A DNA stretch of 5,551 nucleotides from JANMZR01 sp031383555 (GTDB taxonomy: Bacteria; Bacteroidota; Bacteroidia; Cytophagales; Spirosomataceae). Both the position numbers and the translations under genes were made by a program. This document shows, piece by piece, positions 1-5,551 of this stretch (positions are counted from its first letter, which is position 1; every line of letters starts with the position of its first letter). The notes beneath the pieces are model-generated. The model had not been told where the DNA came from. It searched no databases and saw only the letters and a list, made by a program, of their open reading frames with translations. The stretch spans positions 1 through 5,551 of the forward strand of contig JANMZR010000326.1 in assembly GCA_031383555.1 (NCBI GenBank). Reading direction: 5' to 3'.

Positions 1-37
1 GTAGGTTTCAATATAAATAGTCCTTAAATTCTATTTC

Positions 38-77
38 AAACCCATTAACTTTACTTTTTTAAAAGGTTAATGGGTTT
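38..77. repeat. Inverted repeat / hairpin, possible terminator of an upstream gene
   Basis: AAACCCATTAAC at 38-49 is the exact reverse complement of GTTAATGGGTTT at 66-77. A T-G wobble and two A-T pairs extend the stem to 38-52/63-77 around a T-rich loop. On the + strand the stem is followed by a T-rich stretch (TTATATTTG), so a factor-independent terminator for a + strand gene ending left of the window is possible. The U-tract is interrupted and no upstream gene is visible, so the role is inference; the inverted repeat itself is certain. Confidence 0.5.
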
Positions 78-85
78 TATATTTG
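78..85 (+). promoter_or_regulatory. Candidate Bacteroidota -7 promoter element upstream of the DUF151 gene
   Basis: TATATTTG matches the Bacteroidota -7 consensus TAnnTTTG exactly and lies 107 bp upstream of the GTG start at 193. No TTTG or TTG word is found at the usual -33 distance, where the sequence is a T-run inside the 38-77 hairpin. Transcription from here would begin near 91-93, which would put the long inverted repeat at 89-154 at the very 5' end of the leader. The word is short in an AT-rich region, so a chance match is quite possible. Confidence 0.25.
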
Positions 86-88
86 TAC

Positions 89-154
89 TTAATTTAAAAA
101 TAATATTAGCTTATTTACAATAATTAGCGAGTGATAGTATTATTTTTAAATTAA
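89..154. repeat. Long A/T-only inverted repeat in the leader region of the DUF151 gene
   Basis: The arm at 89-105 (TTAATTTAAAAATAATA) is a perfect 17-bp reverse complement of 138-154. A G-U wobble and two more pairs extend it to 106-108/135-137, enclosing a 26-nt apical region (109-134). That region contains a smaller TTATT/AATAA hairpin (111-115/119-123). The structure ends 38 nt before the GTG start. A 17-bp perfect match is longer than expected by chance in so short a region, even allowing for AT richness. Possible roles are an mRNA 5' stabilising stem, a cruciform or a protein-binding site; none can be chosen from the sequence. Confidence 0.5.
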
Positions 155-192
155 AATTTTCTCAAGTAAAATCGTGTTGTCTCAAAATATTT

Positions 193-798
<606 letters not shown>

Positions 799-799
799 A

Positions 800-844
800 A
801 TCTAAAATAATCTAGTATCTAAAATACAAAATCTAACATCTACA
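800..844. repeat. Degenerate heptamer array (ATCTAAM) between convergent genes
   Basis: ATCTA occurs five times, starting at 800, 810, 817, 831 and 838. From 810 onward the units are in exact 7-bp phase: ATCTAGT, ATCTAAA, ATACAAA (degenerate), ATCTAAC, ATCTACA. The first unit (ATCTAAAATA) is offset by 3 bp. The array fills the whole gap between the convergent DUF151 and lipoprotein genes. Its last unit contains the lipoprotein stop codon (CTA at 840-842 on +, TAG on -). It could act as a protein-binding or transcript-end region or be an inert simple repeat; the sequence does not say which. No hairpin terminator is seen here. Confidence 0.6.
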
Positions 845-1313
845 AAGTTGGCTTAAATTCCATATTCACAACAGTATTATTGTCAACGATAGGAAATACT
901 TTTTCATTTGGCCTTAAAACTAGCTTGCTTTTTGTTAATTCCACCAATAAAAACTCATCCTTTAAGCCTGGAATATAAATCAGTACGTTTTTCTCATTAT
1001 TTGTTAGTTCCCAAGTGCCTCCATTTGCAATTTGGCCATTTGCTTTTACAATTGCTCTCACTTGGTTGTTATTTCTAAATTCAAACTTAAGCTCATACAA
1101 AAATTTTGCACTCGTATTAAGCTTACTTTCTTGAATAATTGTTTTATCTAATGCCGTAAATTGCTCAATTACCCAACTATTTTTTTTAATAAGATCAGTT
1201 ACAGATTCAGTCGGTAGTGGAAGATTTTTCTTTTTGCACGCAGAAAAAGTTACTAGAATAAAAAGAAATGGAACAAATATTAAATAAGTTATATTTTTCT
1301 TTGATAAAAGCAT
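840..1313 (-). CDS. Small lipoprotein, lipocalin-like, function unknown
   Basis: A 157-residue exported lipoprotein. The N-terminus has K5-K6, a hydrophobic stretch at 8-23 and a lipobox FSAC with the lipidated cysteine at C26. A KKK run follows, common after the cysteine in Bacteroidota lipoproteins; no clear surface-export motif (K followed by two acidic residues) is present. The mature part resembles small lipocalin-like beta-barrel domains of this phylum: an opening tryptophan (SWVIEQF, 46-52), a central strand pattern KFEFRNNNQV, then GGTWELTNNEK (98-108), ending with 'ELTKSKLVLR' (125-134). Homologues usually occur as uncharacterised lipoproteins that may bind a small hydrophobic ligand, but no ligand can be inferred here. 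ATG at 1313 gives a well-formed signal peptide, so it is preferred. The gene stands alone, convergent with the DUF151 gene and divergent from the secreted GH56-like gene. Its stop lies inside the ATCTA repeat array, so the last residues may have been shaped by that repeat. Confidence 0.85.
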   Translation of the reverse strand: MLLSKKNITYLIFVPFLFILVTFSACKKKNLPLPTESVTDLIKKNSWVIEQFTALDKTIIQESKLNTSAKFLYELKFEFRNNNQVRAIVKANGQIANGGTWELTNNEKNVLIYIPGLKDEFLLVELTKSKLVLRPNEKVFPIVDNNTVVNMEFKPTL

Positions 1314-1347
1314 ATTAAAATTTAGTAATAATATTATATTTAAAAAA

Positions 1348-1372
1348 TGCTGCTAATTTTCAAATTAAAGCA
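1348..1372. repeat. Imperfect inverted repeat in the divergent intergenic region
   Basis: TGCT at 1348-1351 and AGCA at 1369-1372 flank the complementary pair TAATTT (1354-1359) and AAATTA (1362-1367), with a 2-nt versus 1-nt internal loop between the two stem parts. It lies between divergent genes. It could be an operator serving either gene, or a leader hairpin of the lipoprotein gene if that gene starts from the box at 1395-1402. The asymmetry and AT richness keep confidence low. Confidence 0.25.
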
Positions 1373-1394
1373 CATTCTTATTCAAAACGAAATA

Positions 1395-1402
1395 CAAATC
1401 TA
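1395..1402 (-). promoter_or_regulatory. Candidate Bacteroidota -7 element for the lipoprotein gene
   Basis: Read on the minus strand this is TAGATTTG, an exact match to the TAnnTTTG consensus, 82 bp upstream of the lipoprotein ATG at 1313. The expected -33 word (TTTG or TTG) is not found on the minus strand between 1403 and 1440, so support is partial. Confidence 0.3.
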
Positions 1403-1409
1403 TTAATTT

Positions 1410-1417
1410 TAATCTTG
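1410..1417 (+). promoter_or_regulatory. Weak candidate -7 element for the secreted-protein/YyaL operon
   Basis: TAATCTTG has one mismatch to TAnnTTTG and sits 21 bp before the ATG at 1439, implying a very short leader. No -33 word is visible upstream. A weak purine-rich AGAAAG at 1428-1433, 5 nt before the ATG, could help initiation. It is the best + strand promoter candidate in the 125-bp divergent gap, but it is weak. Confidence 0.2.
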
Positions 1418-1438
1418 GATAAAAAATAGAAAGCATAA

Positions 1439-3127
1439 ATGGTAAGACTAATATTTTGTATTTTGATTTGGTTTTCTTTTTTGCAAATTAGCAACGGTCA
1501 AATTAACTGTGATAATGTTAATTCAACTTTTAACTTTAATCCAACCCCATTTTCGCAAAATAAATTTATCAACTGGGATAGTTTTCCTGAATTTAGCCTT
1601 CCCTTTAAAATTGTATATAATGGTCCTCGTTTTGGCGACAATAAGCAACAACCTCTTAAGCACGGCTTTACTCATTTATCGCAATATTCTGGTGCCGATT
1701 CAGCCAATTTACCAGTCAAAAATAGGACATTGATTTACTATGGAGTAGCTTATATTTTTCCCAGACCTCAGCCTTGGCAAACTATAAGAAGCCCTTGGGG
1801 GAATGATTTGGCTGACTATCAGGCTAAATGGCGAGGTGAAATGGCTGCCTATGCCTCGCATTTTATTGATACCAAGGGAACCAGATCGCCAGCTGCTGAT
1901 ATGTTAATTTTGGATATTGAAAGGCATTGGGAAGGCGAATTTCAATCGGCTACCGATAGAAGCATATTAGCCATAAAAAATGACCCAAAAGTACCAAAAG
2001 AATATTCACAATTAACTGATGCTCAATTTATTGAAAGATATAAGACTGATATGTTGAAATTGTATGCTGAGCCATTAACTTTTATGAAAAATGATGGTTT
2101 ATTAACAAAATTCAATTCATTTAGCAGCTACGGCGATGTGCCAATCAAATTCCAAGGCTTGAATATTGAGGCCAATCAATGGACCGATTGGCAAACAAAT
2201 CCTGTTCGGTTATCGTATTTGATGAAAGAAGAAGACACAAAAAAGTTTGGGGGAGTTTTTTACAACCAAATGGATTTTTTATGTCCTTCCGTATATGTGC
2301 AAGCTGAATATGCGGCTAATCCAAAATCTCGTGGGGGTAATTATTTATCAGAAATGTTATTTCAAATTGAGGTAAATAGGGCTTGGTCTAAAAAGGATAT
2401 TTTACCCTTTGTTTGGTTGCGTTATGAAGATTTTTCACTACAATATCCTCGTTGGATCAAGCCTTATCAAGCCGAAGCCATGGCGATTTTTCCATTTATG
2501 GCTGGCGCAAAGGGAACTGTACTCTGGGAGGATAGTTTTGAACCTGTTGACATCAATTACACCACCTATGAGCATTATATAAATGGGCTTTACAGGCTTT
2601 CGCTTTATAAGTCATTTTTTGAAGGAAATTTTGAGTTTGTACAGGCAGAAAACGCTCGTGATTTGAATGCGAAACAATTACCTGTATGGCGAGGGGTAGT
2701 GAAAAATAATAAAATATTAATTGCGGCACAAAATCCGTATGCATCTGAAAATGAGATTACTAAATTGGTTGTAAGCCATAAGAAATGGTCAAATACAATA
2801 AACCTAATTGGTAGAAATGTATTTTTATGTTCGTTTAACTTAGCTGATATTACGGGCAACGAACCTTTGGCAAATACTTTTAATTTTAAAATTTTAGAGA
2901 ATCCTTTGACTCTAAACAGTCTAAAATTTAGCCTGAATTTACCTCTAAATCAAGAGTTTGAAGTAGCTGTTTTATCAGCAAATGGAAATACTATTTATAA
3001 TGAGGAAAAGACTGGCTTTCAAGGTGAAAAAGTATATGATGTTAACCTTAAGGGTCTCAATAAAGGAGTTTTTATTCTACAATTAAAGTTTGAAAACGGC
3101 ATAATTACCAAAAAAATATCAAATTGA
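1439..3127 (+). CDS. Secreted GH56 (hyaluronidase)-like protein with T9SS type A sorting domain
   Basis: A 562-residue protein. Residues 1-20 are a signal peptide with a likely cut before Q21 (ISNG/QIN). Residues 50-370 look like a TIM-barrel glycosidase. By eye the motifs follow GH56 order: FKIVYNGP (56-63), IYYGVAYIFP (99-108), LILDIERHW (156-164) with the D159-x-E161 pair, PSVY (283-286), ILPFVWLRYED (321-331) and AGAKGTVLWED (355-365). In human HYAL1, as I recall it, the counterparts are D129/E131, Y247, LPYVQIFYD and W321, with similar spacing. The arginine after PSIY and the animal disulfide cysteines have no clear counterpart. A beta-rich segment (about 400-475) follows, then a type A sorting domain (about 480-562: G516 turn, 'LNKGVFILQLKF', terminal KKISN), so release or surface attachment through T9SS is expected. 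Substrate is unknown; a glycosaminoglycan-like polymer is inference. The stop overlaps the YyaL-family start. Secretion is well supported; the GH56 relation is a remote-homology hypothesis, and another TIM-barrel hydrolase family is the alternative. Confidence 0.75.
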   Translation: MVRLIFCILIWFSFLQISNGQINCDNVNSTFNFNPTPFSQNKFINWDSFPEFSLPFKIVYNGPRFGDNKQQPLKHGFTHLSQYSGADSANLPVKNRTLIYYGVAYIFPRPQPWQTIRSPWGNDLADYQAKWRGEMAAYASHFIDTKGTRSPAADMLILDIERHWEGEFQSATDRSILAIKNDPKVPKEYSQLTDAQFIERYKTDMLKLYAEPLTFMKNDGLLTKFNSFSSYGDVPIKFQGLNIEANQWTDWQTNPVRLSYLMKEEDTKKFGGVFYNQMDFLCPSVYVQAEYAANPKSRGGNYLSEMLFQIEVNRAWSKKDILPFVWLRYEDFSLQYPRWIKPYQAEAMAIFPFMAGAKGTVLWEDSFEPVDINYTTYEHYINGLYRLSLYKSFFEGNFEFVQAENARDLNAKQLPVWRGVVKNNKILIAAQNPYASENEITKLVVSHKKWSNTINLIGRNVFLCSFNLADITGNEPLANTFNFKILENPLTLNSLKFSLNLPLNQEFEVAVLSANGNTIYNEEKTGFQGEKVYDVNLKGLNKGVFILQLKFENGIITKKISN

Positions 3128-5133
3128 GCTATAAATACACCAACCAACTTTCCGAAGAAACAAGCCCTTATTTGCTTCAACATGCCCATAATCCAGTTAA
3201 TTGGCAGGCCTGGAATGAAACTTCATTGCAAAAGGCAATCACTGAAAACAAACCCATTATTTTAAGTATTGGCTATTCGGCTTGCCATTGGTGCCACGTA
3301 ATGGAGCATGAATCATTTGAAAATGAGGCAGTTGCCAAAATAATGAATGAATATTTTATCTGCATAAAAGTGGATAGAGAAGAGCGCCCTGATGTCGACG
3401 GCATCTATATGGATGCAATCCAGGCGATGGGTATTCACGGTGGCTGGCCGTTGAATGTTTTTTTAATGCCTGATAAAAAACCTTTTTATGGGGGTACCTA
3501 TTTTAGACCCAATCAATGGGCAAGTATATGCCAAAATATTGCTGAGGCTTTCTTAAATAATAGGTCCGAACTGCAAAATTCGGCGAATGGTTTTGCTCAA
3601 AATTTGCAAACTTCTGAAGTGGAAAAATATGGTGTTAGCTTATCTGAAAATACTCTACAATATGCTGATTTTGAGTTAATTGTATCAAAATTAATCGATA
3701 ATTCTGACCCAATTTGGGGAGGCGTGAACAAAGCGCCAAAGTTTCCAATGCCATCAATTTATTTGTTTTTATTAGATTTTGTGACTGGAATTAAATCGAA
3801 AAATGAAATTGTAATATCAGCTGAATCTCATTTGCAAACTACCCTTAATCGTATGGCGATGGGTGGCATATTCGATCAAATTGGTGGTGGATTTTCACGT
3901 TATTCTGTGGATGGAGAGTGGTTTTGTCCCCATTTTGAGAAAATGTTATATGACAATGCGCAATTACTTACACTTTATTCAAAAGCTTATTTATGGAATA
4001 AAAGTGAATTATATAAGGAGACCATCACTAATACTATTTCGTGGCTCAAAAGAGAAGTTTTGATGTTGGAGGGTGGCTTTTACTCTGCCCAAGATGCTGA
4101 TTCAGAGGGTGTTGAAGGAAAGTTTTATATTTGGTCTAAGTCAGAAATTGATACTATTTTAGGTGAAAAAGCTATTGAATTTTGCAAAGTATTTCAAATA
4201 ACCGAGGTGGGAAATTGGGAGCATGGTCAAAATATTTTGTGGAAAAACGAACCAATTCTGAATAGTAAATTCAAATCTGAATTAGAACTTTTACTTAAAT
4301 TTAGGAATAAAAGAATATTTCCAGGGCTTGATGATAAAATACTTTGCTCATGGAATGGGCTTGTAATCAATGGGTTAGTAAGTAGTTATATTGCAGTTGG
4401 CGATAACTCTTATTTGGAAATGGCCATTAATTGTGGTGAGTTTATTAAGAGAAATTTTTATAAAAACGGCAGATTAAATAGAACTTATAAAAACGGGGAG
4501 TCAAAAATTGAAGGATTCTTAGAAGATTATGCCGCTATAATATCGGCATTCATTGAATTGTATAAAGTTACTTTCGATGAAAATTGGCTGAGCTTAGCTG
4601 AAAGTTTGGCTTTAACTTGCTTTAAAGATTTCCTGAGTGATGAAAAACTTTTTTTTAATTTTTCAAATAATATTTCAAAAGAATTGATAGCCAATAAAAT
4701 TGAATTGTTCGACAATGTAATTCCTGCCTCCAACTCAATTATGGCTCATAATTTATATGATTTAGGCGTATTATTATCAACAAATGATTTTATAAATCAC
4801 TCAATAGCAATGGTTTCTGCAATGAATTTGCTCATTACTCGCAATGGTGAATACCTATCAAATTGGGCGGCAATCGCTCAAAAGCAGTCGAAATCAAAAA
4901 TTGAAATAGTAATATATGGTTTGGAATGTTTTGAGTTTGGAAAGATATTTTTCAGCCAAATTTCAAGTAACGCATATGTGCTTGGAGCTGAAAAGGTTTC
5001 AACATTGCCATTGTTTGAAAGCAGGCAGCCACCAACTGGTAAAACTTATATTTATGTATGCATCAATAATGCTTGTAAGCTCCCCGTTCAATCCGTTGAA
5101 GAGGCTATTAGTTTATTTAAGTTGGATTTATAA
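3124..5133 (+). CDS. Thioredoxin-domain / six-hairpin protein of the YyaL/SPATA20 (DUF255) family
   Basis: A 669-residue protein, close to the usual bacterial length. Residues 1-165 are the DUF255 thioredoxin-like domain: it opens with 'ETSPYLLQHAHNPVNW', carries the redox-type C54-H-W-C57 within YSACHWCHVMEHESF, then DREERPD and GGWPLNVFLMPD. The rest is an alpha/alpha barrel of the N-acylglucosamine-epimerase/glycosidase fold, with PHFEKMLYDNAQ (269-280), SAQDADSEG (321-329), KILCSWNGL (405-413; the family more often has Thr where C408 stands) and a C-terminal C646/C651 pair followed by LPV. There is no signal peptide, so it is probably cytoplasmic. The reaction is not established for the family; a redox or sugar-related role is only suggested by the folds. 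The start is TTG at 3124, the only canonical start after the in-frame stop at 3091-3093, and it places the conserved N-terminus correctly. It overlaps the previous gene's TGA in TTGA, so translation is probably coupled. The family call is firm. Confidence 0.93.
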   Translation: MSYKYTNQLSEETSPYLLQHAHNPVNWQAWNETSLQKAITENKPIILSIGYSACHWCHVMEHESFENEAVAKIMNEYFICIKVDREERPDVDGIYMDAIQAMGIHGGWPLNVFLMPDKKPFYGGTYFRPNQWASICQNIAEAFLNNRSELQNSANGFAQNLQTSEVEKYGVSLSENTLQYADFELIVSKLIDNSDPIWGGVNKAPKFPMPSIYLFLLDFVTGIKSKNEIVISAESHLQTTLNRMAMGGIFDQIGGGFSRYSVDGEWFCPHFEKMLYDNAQLLTLYSKAYLWNKSELYKETITNTISWLKREVLMLEGGFYSAQDADSEGVEGKFYIWSKSEIDTILGEKAIEFCKVFQITEVGNWEHGQNILWKNEPILNSKFKSELELLLKFRNKRIFPGLDDKILCSWNGLVINGLVSSYIAVGDNSYLEMAINCGEFIKRNFYKNGRLNRTYKNGESKIEGFLEDYAAIISAFIELYKVTFDENWLSLAESLALTCFKDFLSDEKLFFNFSNNISKELIANKIELFDNVIPASNSIMAHNLYDLGVLLSTNDFINHSIAMVSAMNLLITRNGEYLSNWAAIAQKQSKSKIEIVIYGLECFEFGKIFFSQISSNAYVLGAEKVSTLPLFESRQPPTGKTYIYVCINNACKLPVQSVEEAISLFKLDL

Positions 5134-5226
5134 AATGCTCTTATTTAAATATAGATACAATTTCGAACTTAATTAAACCATACATTTTCAATAATTTACA
5201 GTTTTAAATACAACATGTTATTATTT

Positions 5227-5551
5227 TTAGGATTTTATTCTTTCAGGGTTTTCGCTTAAAAAGGAGCCCCACCCTTTTTTTGTGCTTTTAGTTGCTTTTT
5301 TTGCTGTTTTTATTAAAATATTATCATGGAAGTGGTGGCATATAGCAATGCCAATGGCATCAGTGGCATCGTAAAGTGTGGTATCTAATTTCATTTTCAA
5401 AATAGACTCTAACATGCTGGCTACCTGCTCTTTAGATGCATTCCCGTTACCTGTAACTGATTGCTTTACAGTTTTTGGGGAATATTCTACAATTGGTATT
5501 TCATTGGCTAAAGCTGCTGCCATTGCTACACCTTGAGCTCGGCCCAGTTTT
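5227..5551 (-). CDS. ruvC: Crossover junction endodeoxyribonuclease RuvC, C-terminal part (5' end outside window)
   Basis: The reading frame runs from the window edge to a TAA at 5229-5227, giving 107 complete codons. The frame is open upstream of the ATG at 5523: it reads K-L-G-R-A-Q-G-V-A into that Met, matching RuvC (G-x-A-x-G-V-A), so that Met is internal and the true start lies beyond 5551. RuvC cuts Holliday junctions symmetrically as a dimer, working with RuvAB in recombination and repair. Visible family signatures are 'EYSPKTVKQSVTGNGNASK', then the catalytic aspartates in YDATDAIGIAICHHF, equivalent to D138 and D141 of E. coli RuvC. The N-terminal catalytic Asp and Glu are outside the window. 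A basic tail ends in GWGSFLSENPERIKS, which resembles RuvC tails of Bacteroidota. The gene converges on the YyaL-family gene with a 93-bp gap in which no convincing terminator was found. Confidence 0.95.
   Translation of the reverse strand, partial: KLGRAQGVAMAAALANEIPIVEYSPKTVKQSVTGNGNASKEQVASMLESILKMKLDTTLYDATDAIGIAICHHFHDNILIKTAKKATKSTKKGWGSFLSENPERIKS

Noticed and set aside
2553..2859. Two overlapping minus-strand open frames inside the secreted-protein gene
   Set aside because: They overlap a well-supported coding region, have no recognisable family features, and are low-complexity antisense readings of the + strand gene.
4527..4733. Minus-strand open frame inside the YyaL-family gene
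   Set aside because: It is antisense to conserved barrel-domain sequence and shows no domain or start signal of its own.
5142..5151. TATTTAAATA palindrome shortly after the YyaL-family stop
   Set aside because: A 10-bp A/T palindrome without a loop is expected by chance in this composition.
4916..5176. Plus-strand open frame overlapping the 3' end of the YyaL-family gene and the following gap
   Set aside because: Most of it is an alternate frame of a confident gene, and its composition is typical of out-of-frame translation.
5202..5229. AT-rich near-palindrome (AACATGTT at 5212-5219 with AAATA/TATTT flanks) followed by a T-run, as a terminator for the YyaL-family gene
   Set aside because: The stem is short, interrupted by unpaired bases and has almost no G-C pairs, and the T-run overlaps the ruvC stop codon, so it is not a convincing terminator.
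5521..5523. ATG (minus strand) as the start of ruvC
   Set aside because: The frame is open to the window edge and the upstream residues match the conserved RuvC sequence, so this Met is internal.

Overview
This AT-rich window (roughly one third G+C) most likely comes from a member of the Bacteroidota. Four things point there: a C-terminal type IX secretion (T9SS) sorting domain on a secreted protein, a lipoprotein of the lipocalin-like kind common in that phylum, -7-type promoter words of the form TAnnTTTG, and an almost complete lack of Shine-Dalgarno sequences. The order or genus cannot be decided from the sequence.

Layout. Positions 1-192 are non-coding and hold two inverted repeats: a hairpin at 38-77 and a long A/T-only one at 89-154. 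A GTG-started gene (193-798, +) follows, encoding a DUF151 bifunctional-nuclease-family protein with a C-terminal UVR motif. It converges on a small lipoprotein gene (840-1313, -). The 41-bp gap between them is filled by a degenerate ATCTA-type heptamer array that runs into the lipoprotein stop codon. A divergent intergenic region (1314-1438) separates the lipoprotein gene from a two-gene operon on the + strand. The first operon gene (1439-3127) encodes a secreted protein with a T9SS tail and a catalytic region that, read by eye, follows the motif order of GH56 hyaluronidases. The second (3124-5133) is a thioredoxin-domain/six-hairpin protein of the YyaL/SPATA20 (DUF255) family, whose TTG start overlaps the preceding TGA stop by 4 nt. 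After a 93-bp featureless gap, the 3' part of ruvC (5227 to the window edge, -) closes the window.

How the genes relate. RuvC (Holliday-junction resolvase), the DUF151 protein, the lipoprotein and the YyaL protein look like ordinary chromosomal genes with no obvious common pathway. The only tight linkage is the 4-nt overlap between the secreted GH56-like protein and the YyaL-family protein. No mobile element, CRISPR array, phage gene, tRNA or rRNA is visible. The most noteworthy item is the GH56-like secreted protein, because that enzyme family is best known from animals and venoms.
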